Source of the DNA: Paenibacillus typhae | GTDB lineage: Bacteria > Bacillota > Bacilli > Paenibacillales > Paenibacillaceae | Direction of reading: 5' to 3' | Length of the DNA: 34,160 nucleotides | NCBI RefSeq assembly: GCF_900099765.1 | Contig: NZ_FNDX01000061.1 | Span: 1 to 34,160 of the forward strand | Shown here: positions 9,079 through 16,442 of the stretch, piece by piece | Numbering within the stretch: position 1 is the stretch's first letter | Layout of the letters: every line of letters begins with the position of its first letter | Program-made: the position numbers and the translations under genes | The notes under the pieces: generated by a model | Database searches by the model: none | What the model was told of the DNA's origin: nothing | Seen by the model: the letters and a program-made list of their open reading frames with translations, nothing else

Positions 9079-9107
9079 ATTATAGCAATGAAATAAAGAG
9101 TTGGCTA
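9079..9107 (-). promoter_or_regulatory. Predicted sigma-A promoter of the jetABC-like operon
   Basis: On the minus strand the -35 is TAGCCA (4/6) and the -10 is TATAAT (6/6), with a 17-base spacer. Transcription would start near 9072 and give a leader of about 125 nt ahead of jetA that includes the hairpin at 8998-9034. Confidence 0.6.
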
Positions 9108-9138
9108 TGACCCCGGAGTAGGATTCCGCTATGACGTT

Positions 9139-9166
9139 AAAAAGGACTCCGCTGGAAGCAGAGCCC
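9139..9166 (-). terminator. Terminator of the GNAT acetyltransferase gene
   Basis: GGACTCCGCT and AGCAGAGCCC form an imperfect stem (8 of 10 pairs) with a 3-nt loop, followed on the minus strand by TTTTT. It lies 27 bases past the acetyltransferase stop codon. Confidence 0.65.
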
Positions 9167-9193
9167 TTTGCAATCGCCATTAGGATAATGATT

Positions 9194-9790
9194 TCAGTTA
9201 TATTTCTCCTGCAAAAGATAATGCAAATTCGCCTTAACCCCCGGCCATTCTTCGTCAATGATGCTGTACAGCACATTGTCCACTGCGGTACCTTCCGAGG
9301 TAATCCGGTGCTTGCGCAGAAGACCTTCTTTTGTGGCCCCTATGCGTTCAATTGCTCTTTGCGATCTCAGGTTGCCGCTAACAATCGTAAAATTCACCCG
9401 GATTAGTCCAAGCTCCTCGAAGCAGTGCTGCAGCAGCAAGGCTTTGCCTTCTGTATTCACCGGTGTTCTCCAGTATTCGGGCGCAATCCAGGTGCAGCCG
9501 ATTTCTGCATTGCGGTGAGTCTGGTCAATGTGCATAATTCGCGAGGTCCCGGCGATCCGTCCGGTAGACCGGTCGAGCATGACAAACGGCAGATCGTGTC
9601 CTTTTTCTTTGTTTGATAGCGCTGTATCCATGAGCTGCTCTACCTGTGCGGCGGAGGTGATTTTTCTCCAGGTAAATTCCCAGATTAACGGGTTGCTAAG
9701 AATCGCTGTCAGCTCCGCCCTATGCGCTGCTTCCATGGGAACCATTTGAATGAAAGTGCCGTTTAATGGTCTGATGTTCTCCGAGATCAC
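9194..9790 (-). CDS. GNAT N-acetyltransferase, RimJ/RimL type
   Basis: The product has 198 residues. The GTG start at 9790 has a textbook AGGAGG 7 bases upstream; an in-frame ATG at 9835 lies before that site and is rejected. The sequence fits the RimJ/RimL branch of the GNAT fold (Acetyltransf_3): acceptor-side N-terminal half, a core with AEIGCTWIAPEYWRTPVNTEGK, where the acetyl-CoA pyrophosphate loop would lie, and the family hallmark NLRSQRAIERIGATKEG. Such enzymes acetylate N-terminal amines of proteins, small molecules or drugs using acetyl-CoA in the cytoplasm. The substrate cannot be told from sequence. It is monocistronic with its own terminator. Confidence 0.85.
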   Translation of the reverse strand: MISENIRPLNGTFIQMVPMEAAHRAELTAILSNPLIWEFTWRKITSAAQVEQLMDTALSNKEKGHDLPFVMLDRSTGRIAGTSRIMHIDQTHRNAEIGCTWIAPEYWRTPVNTEGKALLLQHCFEELGLIRVNFTIVSGNLRSQRAIERIGATKEGLLRKHRITSEGTAVDNVLYSIIDEEWPGVKANLHYLLQEKYN

Positions 9791-9916
9791 ACAATTGCCT
9801 CCTAAAATGCGGATAGGTAAAAGCACGCTGCACACCTAAACACCGATCTTCCCTTACATGATCAGCTCCCCTAAATTGTAAACGATCTGCATGTCCTCTG
9901 TCTGTATGGTTTTGAT

Positions 9917-9953
9917 AAAAAAACAGCCCCGTTTATGTAAAAACGGAGCTGTT
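9917..9953 (-). terminator. Terminator of thrS
   Basis: AACAGCCCCGTTT (9922-9934) and AAACGGAGCTGTT (9941-9953) pair at 12 of 13 positions. On the minus strand the stem runs into a U-tract (positions 9923-9917). It lies 43 bases beyond the thrS stop. Confidence 0.85.
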
Positions 9954-9995
9954 CCCCGACCAGTCTATTTTGCCTGTATATTAATGAAAGAACTT

Positions 9996-11909
9996 TTATT
10001 TCCGCTCTGCAATTTCAGCAGCAATCAGCCGGGCCAGCTCATCTATCCTCATCGGGCCGGCATCTCCGCCGTCCCGCTTCCGCACTGAGATTGTGCCGGA
10101 ATTACGCTCATTGTCACCGAGCACGAGCATGTAAGGGACCTTTTCCAGCTGGGCTTCACGGATCTTCAGGCCCAGCTTCTCATTCCGCACATCCGCCTCA
10201 ACCCGGATTCCGGCAGCTGCCAGCGCCTGCTTTACCTCGAAGGCATAATCAACATGATTCACTGATACTGGCAGCAGCTTCACCTGAACCGGAGATAGCC
10301 ACACCGGAAAAGCTCCGCTGAAATGCTCAGTGAGAATCCCGATGAACCGGTCGATCGAACCGTATACTGCACGGTGAATCACTACCGGACGGTGCTTCTG
10401 GCAGTCTTCGCCGATGTATGTCAGATCGAATTTCTGCGGCATCTGGAAGTCCAGCTGTACTGTACCGCACTGCCAGCTCCGTTTCAGCGCGTCGAGGATG
10501 TGGAAGTCAATCTTCGGCCCGTAAAAGGCACCGTCTCCCGCATTAATCCGGTACGGCAGGCCGCGGTTTTGCAGCACCTTTTCCAGCGCAGCCTCAGCCT
10601 GATCCCAAAGCGACTCCTCACCCATGTAATCTGCAGGACGAGTGGACAGCTCCACCTTGTATTCGAAGCCGAACACATTGTAGATATGGTCGATTAAATC
10701 CAGTACCTGGCCAATCTCTTCTTCAATCTGCTCCGGCAGCACGAACAAATGGGCATCATCCTGGCAAAAAGTGCGGACACGCATCATCCCGTTCAGCGAA
10801 CCGGAGGACTCGTTGCGGTGCACCTGCCCGAATTCGGCCAGCCGGATTGGCAGCTCCCGGTAGGAGTGCAGGTTATTTTTGAAGATCAGCATGTGCCCTG
10901 GGCAGTTCATCGGCTTCAGCGCAAATTTCGCCTCGTCCGCCTGAGTGAAGTACATATCGTCCTTATAGTGGTCATAATGCCCGGATTGCTCCCACAGCCG
11001 GTTATTCATCATCAGCGGTGTACGGACCTCACTGTAATCACGCTCGCGCTGCAATCCGCGGCTGAACTCCTCCAGCTCAGTGCGGATAATCATCCCTTTT
11101 GGCAAATAGAACGGCATGCCCGGTGATTCCTCGGAGAACATGAACAGCTCCAGTTCCTTTCCGAGCTTGCGGTGATCCCGTTTCTTGGCTTCCTCGAGCA
11201 TGTGCAGATGCTCATCGAGCTGGGCTTTTTTCAGGAAGGCCACACCATAAATCCGCTGCAGCATCTTGTTGTTTGAATCCCCGCGCCAGTAGGCACCGGC
11301 CACACTCATTAGCTTGAACACCTTAATCTGTCCTGTGGAAGCCAGATGCGGCCCCCGGCACAGATCGGAGAATTCCCCCTGGTCATAAATGCTGATGACA
11401 GCATCCTCAGGCAGATCACGGATCAGCTCCAGCTTAAGCGGCTCCTCCAGGTCTGTAAACAGGTTAACGGCCTCATCGCGGCTGACCTCCCGGCGGACGA
11501 TCGGCAGATTTTCCTTAACAATGGCATTCATCTCCTGCTCGATTGCCGCCAGATCCTCGCTCGACAACGGCTGCTCAATATCAACGTCGTAGTAGAAGCC
11601 GTCTTCAATGACCGGACCGATGCCCAGCTTCACCTTTTTACCGCCGTAGATCCGTTTAATGGCCTGGGCCATCAGATGTGCAGTGCTGTGCCGGTGTACG
11701 TCCTGGCCTTCCTTGCTGTCCAGTGTCACAATTTCAACCCGGCTGTCCTTAACAAGCGGATGATGCAAGTCTACCAGCTTACCGTCTACTTTGCCTGCTA
11801 CTGCATTTTTCTTCAGGCTTTGACTTATCGATTCTGCTACTGCACTAATATCAGTGTTATACGAATACCTTTTTATTTGTCCATCCGGCAATTTTACTTT
11901 GATCTCCAT
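9996..11909 (-). CDS. thrS: Threonyl-tRNA synthetase
   Basis: The product has 637 residues, the normal bacterial length. The start ATG at 11909 has GGAGG at 8-base spacing; an in-frame ATG at 11945 has none. Domains in order are TGS (about 1-62), the editing domain with HRHSTAH (His74, His78), the class II catalytic core with MNCPGH (zinc cysteine) and the motif 2 region RVRTFCQDDAHLF, motif 3 near GSIDRFIGILTEHFSG, and the C-terminal anticodon-binding domain (VKLLPV onward). It charges tRNA-Thr with threonine in the cytoplasm. A T-box leader precedes it, so expression should rise when tRNA-Thr is uncharged. Confidence 0.97.
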   Translation of the reverse strand: MEIKVKLPDGQIKRYSYNTDISAVAESISQSLKKNAVAGKVDGKLVDLHHPLVKDSRVEIVTLDSKEGQDVHRHSTAHLMAQAIKRIYGGKKVKLGIGPVIEDGFYYDVDIEQPLSSEDLAAIEQEMNAIVKENLPIVRREVSRDEAVNLFTDLEEPLKLELIRDLPEDAVISIYDQGEFSDLCRGPHLASTGQIKVFKLMSVAGAYWRGDSNNKMLQRIYGVAFLKKAQLDEHLHMLEEAKKRDHRKLGKELELFMFSEESPGMPFYLPKGMIIRTELEEFSRGLQRERDYSEVRTPLMMNNRLWEQSGHYDHYKDDMYFTQADEAKFALKPMNCPGHMLIFKNNLHSYRELPIRLAEFGQVHRNESSGSLNGMMRVRTFCQDDAHLFVLPEQIEEEIGQVLDLIDHIYNVFGFEYKVELSTRPADYMGEESLWDQAEAALEKVLQNRGLPYRINAGDGAFYGPKIDFHILDALKRSWQCGTVQLDFQMPQKFDLTYIGEDCQKHRPVVIHRAVYGSIDRFIGILTEHFSGAFPVWLSPVQVKLLPVSVNHVDYAFEVKQALAAAGIRVEADVRNEKLGLKIREAQLEKVPYMLVLGDNERNSGTISVRKRDGGDAGPMRIDELARLIAAEIAERK

Positions 11910-11950
11910 GATTACGGCCTCCATCTCATTAAGGTAATTGAACAATTGAA

Positions 11951-12274
11951 CGCAAAAAAACGCATCTCTCCCGAAAAGGGACGAGTGCGCTTAAGCTCGT
12001 GGTTCCACCCTAATTTGACCTGCGCTGTAACAACCCTCTGCTGTCAGACGGAAGCTAAGTCGCATGATCCTCATGGTATCCGGTATCGGGGATAAGACGG
12101 TGGCATTTACAGCCGCCCTGACAGCAGGGAGGGTTCAGTGCCACGGCTGCAAAGGGGTAACATCCTGCCGGTCTCTGTAAGAAGCTCTCACCACTCACTT
12201 CTCTCTCTGGTCAGTCCATGGAGGATATCATGTCTTTGGTCATTGCCTTGGTTATGATGTTGCTTGGTGTTGCT
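11951..12274 (-). promoter_or_regulatory. T-box leader riboswitch controlling thrS
   Basis: On the minus strand the T-box sequence AGGGTGGAACCACG lies at 12011-11998. It is followed by a terminator hairpin (11990-11961, arms CGCA/TGCG and TCCC/GGGA) and a run of seven T (11960-11954). Upstream, GGTGAGAGC (12193-12185) matches a conserved stem I element. The leader is about 320 nt from the predicted start site to the thrS gene. Uncharged tRNA-Thr should stabilise the antiterminator. I could not fix the specifier codon by eye; several ACC triplets occur in the stem I region. Confidence 0.93.
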
Positions 12275-12280
12275 GGTTAC

Positions 12281-12310
12281 ATATTACTCAATGACAATCT
12301 TAAAAGTCAA
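12281..12310 (-). promoter_or_regulatory. Predicted promoter of the thrS T-box transcript
   Basis: On the minus strand the -35 is TTGACT (5/6) and the -10 is TAATAT (4/6), with an 18-base spacer. It places the start near 12274, directly upstream of the T-box structure. Confidence 0.6.
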
Positions 12311-12347
12311 TAGCCAATGTAAAAAATAATTCAAACGCCCGGTAAGT

Positions 12348-13022
12348 TTAACCGGCAGCCGCTACACTTATCCGTGTAATAATCCCGCCGATTTCCTCAA
12401 CGGTGGAGGCGATGTAATCCGCGCCGCTCGCGGATAATTCCGCTTCAGAGCCATAGCCGATCAGTACACCGATTGAGGCTACACCGCAGGCTTTTGCCCC
12501 GATAATGTCATGTTCCCTGTCACCGATCATTATGGATTCCTCAGGCGCGATGCCACCCTGCTCCAGCACATACCGGATTACCTCCGCCTTTTTGGACCGG
12601 GTGCCATCCAGATTACTGCCGGCTACATGCCGGAAATATTTGTCCAGCCCGTAATGCCGGAGAATTTCCTCCGCGAACACCGTAGGTTTGGACGTAGCGA
12701 CAAATAAGGAATATCCCTTGGCTTGCAGCGCCTCCAGCAGCTCGGGAATCCCGGGAATGACGGCATTTTCGAACATCCCTACTGTACTGTAACGTTCACG
12801 GTAATGCACCACAGCCTGCGCTGCGTGTTCCTCCGGTAAACCCTGAATCTGCACAAATGAATCATACAGCGGAGGCCCGATATAGGGCAGTAACAGGTCC
12901 CGGTGCTCCACCGTTATTCCAAACTTGTTCAGTGCATATTCCACACACCGGGTAATCCCCTCTTTCGGATCGGTCAGTGTACCGTCCAGGTCAAACAAAA
13001 TATGCTTCAGCTCTCCATTCAT
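12348..13022 (-). CDS. HAD-family phosphatase (PpaX / phosphoglycolate phosphatase-like)
   Basis: The product has 224 residues starting MNGELKHILF at 13022, with GGGAGG upstream; an earlier TTG at 13043 is less likely. Motifs are the nucleophile FDLDGTLTD (Asp11, general acid Asp13), motif II in VATSKP, a motif III lysine (RSKKAEV) and motif IV IGDREHDIIGA. The helical C1 cap between motifs I and II (about 20-85) marks subfamily IA, which hydrolyses phosphoglycolate, pyrophosphate or nucleotide monophosphates. The exact substrate is unclear. A short CCGGT/ACCGG stem overlaps the stop codon, followed at some distance by a T-run (12326-12321), and may end transcription. Confidence 0.85.
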   Translation of the reverse strand: MNGELKHILFDLDGTLTDPKEGITRCVEYALNKFGITVEHRDLLLPYIGPPLYDSFVQIQGLPEEHAAQAVVHYRERYSTVGMFENAVIPGIPELLEALQAKGYSLFVATSKPTVFAEEILRHYGLDKYFRHVAGSNLDGTRSKKAEVIRYVLEQGGIAPEESIMIGDREHDIIGAKACGVASIGVLIGYGSEAELSASGADYIASTVEEIGGIITRISVAAAG

Positions 13023-13162
13023 CTCTCTCTGCTCCTCCCGCAATATATTAACCGGTGCTTATCCGCACAACTTGTTCCATCATACCCCTGTTTCTACATA
13101 CTTTCCACACACTTATCTATTAATATTTCAGTGTAAGTTAATTTGCTATTGGAGGAAGTAAC

Positions 13163-13648
13163 ATGACAATGACTCACTACATGTCCCTGCTTGCGGACAA
13201 TCAGCCATGGAACCTGATACTTTTTATGGCGATTCCCGTTATTTTTGCAGAGACAATTACGGTCACCGAGTTTTTTATTCTGTTTACCAAAAATCTGAAG
13301 AGCCCGCTTAGAACATTTAACCGCATATGCAGCATTCTTGCAGGTTTTTATTTTACAGGTATCTTCCTGTACTTATTCCCCACTGCGTTTGTACCGCTCA
13401 CTGTGAACGGTGAATGGCATACCTGGGTTGACGTCGTTGCTGTAGGCTTTTACCTGAGCGGAGTACTGTTCCTGCTGCCGCTGGCACTGCTTGATCTCGG
13501 CCTGATTGCACGCAAACGTTCGGAAGAGGAGAAGCTGAAGCTGCATTTCCTGCTGGTCAGCGGCTTTCTGGTCGTTGCGCATATCGCCATGATCTTCGGT
13601 ATGATCAATCCGGAAATTGTGAGCGGCATGGCTGGAATGAATCATTGA
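13163..13648 (+). CDS. Small four-helix membrane protein (DUF6803-like)
   Basis: The product has 161 residues. The ATG has GGAGG at 7-base spacing. There are about four membrane helices (about 17-40, 55-78, 90-112 and 126-147) with a charged cytoplasmic loop RKRSEEEKLK (about 117-126) and a Met/His-containing C-terminus (GMAGMNH). It resembles proteins annotated as DUF6803, but this is from memory. Function is unknown. It is monocistronic, ended by the hairpin at 13660-13689. Confidence 0.75.
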   Translation: MTMTHYMSLLADNQPWNLILFMAIPVIFAETITVTEFFILFTKNLKSPLRTFNRICSILAGFYFTGIFLYLFPTAFVPLTVNGEWHTWVDVVAVGFYLSGVLFLLPLALLDLGLIARKRSEEEKLKLHFLLVSGFLVVAHIAMIFGMINPEIVSGMAGMNH

Positions 13649-13655
13649 TTATACA

Positions 13656-13695
13656 AAAAGGGCAGTCCGGTCTGAGATCCGGACTGCCCCTTTTT
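13656..13695. terminator. Bidirectional terminator
   Basis: GGGCAGTCCGG (13660-13670) and TCCGGACTGCCC form a perfect 11-bp stem. It is flanked by AAAAA on the left and TTTTT on the right, so it can end both the membrane protein gene (+) and transcripts arriving on the minus strand from the MaoC side. Confidence 0.92.
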
Positions 13696-13748
13696 ATTGT
13701 TGGCTCAGCAGAAATTATACGGTCTGCATGTTCAGCTTCTCCCGGTAC

Positions 13749-14174
13749 CTATTTCTGCACCAGTACCGTCAGCTCGCCCTCGAATACCTTAATCTCCGCC
13801 TGATTGAACGTTGACAGCCTTACTGTGACAAGGCCCGTTTCATTTTTCTTCTCGGCCAAATCTATTACTTCCACAATGCAATATAATTCATCTCCCGGTA
13901 ACACGGGCTTGATAAAACGGATATTATTCATCGCGGTTCCGGCGATTATATCCTCACCGTAGCTGCCGGTTTCAACCCAGAGCTTAAAGGAAACGGCCAA
14001 GGTCTGAATCCCCGATGCGATGATTCCGCCGAATCTCCCCTGCTTCGCTCTTTCTTCGTCCAGATGCATATACTGCGGATCAAATTCAGCCGCAAAGCTT
14101 TTAACATTCTCCGGAGTTATGATTAATGATTTCGTTCTAAAGGTCTGGCCGGCACTAAATTCATGAAACTTCAT
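13749..14174 (-). CDS. MaoC-like hotdog-fold dehydratase
   Basis: The product has 141 residues. The start has GAGGTGG upstream. It is a single hotdog domain of the MaoC/R-hydratase type: the catalytic dyad region reads FDPQYMHLDEERA (Asp32, His37), followed by the helix segment GGIIASGIQTLA. Such proteins hydrate trans-2-enoyl-CoA to R-3-hydroxyacyl-CoA, or have related thioester chemistry. No other fatty-acid or PHA gene is next to it, so the substrate stays open. It lies downstream of the glucanase gene on the same strand, with 76 bases between. Confidence 0.85.
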   Translation of the reverse strand: MKFHEFSAGQTFRTKSLIITPENVKSFAAEFDPQYMHLDEERAKQGRFGGIIASGIQTLAVSFKLWVETGSYGEDIIAGTAMNNIRFIKPVLPGDELYCIVEVIDLAEKKNETGLVTVRLSTFNQAEIKVFEGELTVLVQK

Positions 14175-14250
14175 TCTTCCACCTCTTGGTTGTCTGTGTA
14201 TGTAAATAGTTTAGTTCAAGGTGATAGAATGAATCAAGAGAGGCGCAAAC

Positions 14251-15609
14251 CTACCAGGCTACGCGGATAATCAGGCCCTTCGGATTGCCTACCTCCAAGT
14301 AAGCTGCCTGGCCGTTGACATCATCGTACGGGAAGCCGTATGCCAGTCCGTTAATGCTATGGTCATGCCAAAATTTTGCATAGTAGTTGGCCGGAGCCGC
14401 ATTATAGTAATTCGACACATTGTTCCAGTTGCTGGTGGTATAGACATGACGGTTGATCGCAGCAGCAGTAGCCGCATCCGTGAGAGCACCGTCACAGCGG
14501 AGAATATCCTGAGTGCTGTAGCTGGAATATCCGGCAAAATAATTGGCGTTCGCACCCCCGGCTGCAAAGGAACCGTAAATCGGTGCTACAATCCGGTATG
14601 GAGCCTGCAAGGTAGCAAGCGGTTTAAATGCCGCCGGCACTTCATTTTGATATTTCGTGAAGATTCCAGCCCGTGTCTCTGACTCCAGTTCTCCGACAGT
14701 CTGGTCGAAGGAGCCGGTTGTATTGACCAGCCGGTGCTGAATCGGGAATCCAAAGGCATCCACACGGGTTGTGTTACCGTGATAACCGGTAGCGTCAACA
14801 GTAAACTCTATGAAATCAAAGTAGATGTTGCGGTTCGGATCAGTAGGATTGTTAATATCCGGTCCGGCGAAGCCGTCATCATAGGTTTTGATGTAGAGCG
14901 GTGTGCCGACACTGAGGAACATCCGTCCGGAGGTGATTTTCGGAAGATTTACCCAGGAAGCCTGGCTGACGGTATGATAAATGTTAGCATAATTAACACC
15001 GTTTTTGGTCAGGTGACCGGAAGCATCATTAAGCGCAGTGGAGATCGGCAGCAGATTGCCGCTCAGATCCAGATAGCTCCATTTGCCGTTTGTCGGATTG
15101 ATTCCGATAACTCCCCAGTAAATCTGGCTGTCGGAATAAGCTCCGCCCGTTCCGTTCATTACTTTGAGGGACATCGAACCGTTTGGAGCCGTTGGTATGG
15201 AAGATGCAGCGATGGAATAGATCGAATTCGAAGAATTGGGCGGTGTGGTCGGTGTGGTTCCTGAGGCTGTGTAGCTAAACCAGCCTGTATCGTATGCCGG
15301 AGTGCCATTGTTGTATGTGAAAAAATAGCTGATCGCAGTACCTGCGGACACACCCGTAACAGTCTGCTCATAGCGGGCGGAGCTGCTGTTGTACGTCATC
15401 CGGTAATTAAGCTGAGTGCCGTTGTTGACCTTGTAGTGCACGTCAACCCACGAGGTGCTTACTGTGGACTTGAACCAGATCGTTGCCGTTGTTCCCGACA
15501 GGCTGACTCCTTGAGTATAATCGGCGGCGGCGGCTTTGGAACCGAACATCGGCAGGCAGGAGAGCAGAAGTACGAGCGCGAGCGTTACCATGGACCATTT
15601 TTTCCTCAT
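14251..15609 (-). CDS. Secreted beta-1,3-glucanase: CBM56 plus GH64 domain
   Basis: The product has 452 residues. The ATG at 15609 has GGAGG 8 bases upstream; the ATG at 15624 overlaps that site and is rejected. A Sec signal peptide (about 1-28, ending KAAAA) is followed by a CBM56-like beta-1,3-glucan-binding module (about 30-115), a Thr/Pro/Ser linker, and a GH64 catalytic domain (about 130-452). GH64 enzymes release laminaripentaose from beta-1,3-glucan. The catalytic pair is visible: the Glu in YFDFIEFT and the Asp in TTRVDAFG are 16 residues apart, as in the characterised Streptomyces enzyme. The protein would attack fungal cell walls or callose outside the cell. Confidence 0.92.
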   Translation of the reverse strand: MRKKWSMVTLALVLLLSCLPMFGSKAAAADYTQGVSLSGTTATIWFKSTVSTSWVDVHYKVNNGTQLNYRMTYNSSSARYEQTVTGVSAGTAISYFFTYNNGTPAYDTGWFSYTASGTTPTTPPNSSNSIYSIAASSIPTAPNGSMSLKVMNGTGGAYSDSQIYWGVIGINPTNGKWSYLDLSGNLLPISTALNDASGHLTKNGVNYANIYHTVSQASWVNLPKITSGRMFLSVGTPLYIKTYDDGFAGPDINNPTDPNRNIYFDFIEFTVDATGYHGNTTRVDAFGFPIQHRLVNTTGSFDQTVGELESETRAGIFTKYQNEVPAAFKPLATLQAPYRIVAPIYGSFAAGGANANYFAGYSSYSTQDILRCDGALTDAATAAAINRHVYTTSNWNNVSNYYNAAPANYYAKFWHDHSINGLAYGFPYDDVNGQAAYLEVGNPKGLIIRVAW

Positions 15610-15726
15610 CGCAATTTCCTCCATTTTATGGTTTAAAATCTATCGCGCCCCAGTTATGGTTGCGCTTTCAACACTGATTATAGTCTTGGTCAAGCCTGTT
15701 TAGTAGGCGCAGAATTTCGGTTTTGA

Positions 15727-15744
15727 CACCCAAAATTTGGGGTG
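15727..15744. promoter_or_regulatory. Near-perfect 18-bp palindrome upstream of the glucanase
   Basis: CACCCAAAATTTGGGGTG pairs at 8 of 9 positions. It lies 117 bases before the glucanase start, in the msrA-glucanase intergenic region. It could be a repressor operator, but no adjacent regulator gene points to it. Confidence 0.4.
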
Positions 15745-15791
15745 AAACGTTTTTAATCAGGATGCTTTTTGCGCTTTGCTGCAAAAAAATC

Positions 15792-15832
15792 AAAAAGCCT
15801 TATTTCTCCAGAAGTCAGAAGAGATAAGGCTT
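15792..15832 (-). terminator. Terminator of msrA
   Basis: AAGCCTTAT (15795-15803) and ATAAGGCTT (15824-15832) form a 9-bp perfect stem with a 20-nt loop, followed on the minus strand by TTTTT and, slightly further, a second T-run. It lies 15 bases past the msrA stop. Confidence 0.85.
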
Positions 15833-15847
15833 CACCGTTTTGTGAAA

Positions 15848-16360
15848 TTACCAGTGCTCTGAAATAAACGTATCACGCCCGGACTGCTCGCGGTCCTCTT
15901 TATAATGCTTCGGATTCTTCTTGTGATAATCCTGATGATATTCTTCAGCCCGGTAGAATACCGGAGCTGGCAGAATTTCGGTTACGACCGGCCCCTCAAA
16001 TCTGCCGCTTACCGCAACCTGCTCCCTGGACGCTTCAGCAGCCTGCCGCTGATTGTCGTTATAGTAGAATATGGCTGTCCGGTACTGGCTCCCGCGGTCC
16101 TGAAACTGTCCGCCGTCATCGGTCGGATCGATCTGCGGCCAGAACAGATCCAGCAGCCGCTCATACGAAAAAACCTCCGGATCAAAGGTAATCTGTACGA
16201 CCTCGTAATGTCCGGTTGTTCCTGTCTTGACCTGTTCGTATGTCGGATTCTCCACAGTCCCTCCGGCATAACCGGATACGATTCCTTGAATTCCCGGCAG
16301 CTCCTCAAACGGGGTTACCATACACCAGAAGCAGCCTCCTGCAAACATTGCCTGTTCCAT
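15848..16360 (-). CDS. msrA: Peptide methionine-S-sulfoxide reductase MsrA
   Basis: The product has 170 residues, the usual length for the single-domain enzyme. The active-site motif GCFWC lies at residues 9-13 with the nucleophilic Cys10. GHYEVVQITFDP, YRTAIFYY and AEEYHQDYHKKNP are all typical of MsrA. There is no fused MsrB domain and no msrB next to it. It reduces the S-epimer of methionine sulfoxide in cytoplasmic proteins, with thioredoxin as the likely reductant. It is monocistronic with its own terminator. Confidence 0.96.
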   Translation of the reverse strand: MEQAMFAGGCFWCMVTPFEELPGIQGIVSGYAGGTVENPTYEQVKTGTTGHYEVVQITFDPEVFSYERLLDLFWPQIDPTDDGGQFQDRGSQYRTAIFYYNDNQRQAAEASREQVAVSGRFEGPVVTEILPAPVFYRAEEYHQDYHKKNPKHYKEDREQSGRDTFISEHW

Positions 16361-16442
16361 ATCTTTATTCTCTCTCCCTATCTAACTCATCTGCAGATCT
16401 CAATAGCACATGATATGAAGATAAGGCCAAATAAAAGGAAAG

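Noticed and set aside
8998..9276. Earlier ATG for jetA and a short frame in its leader
   Set aside because: The ATG at 8998 sits at the base of the hairpin next to the U-run; the leader frame lacks a ribosome binding site and crosses the promoter.
14734..15264. 176-codon frame opposite the glucanase
   Set aside because: It is antisense to an intact GH64 domain, starts without a ribosome binding site and has no recognisable motif.
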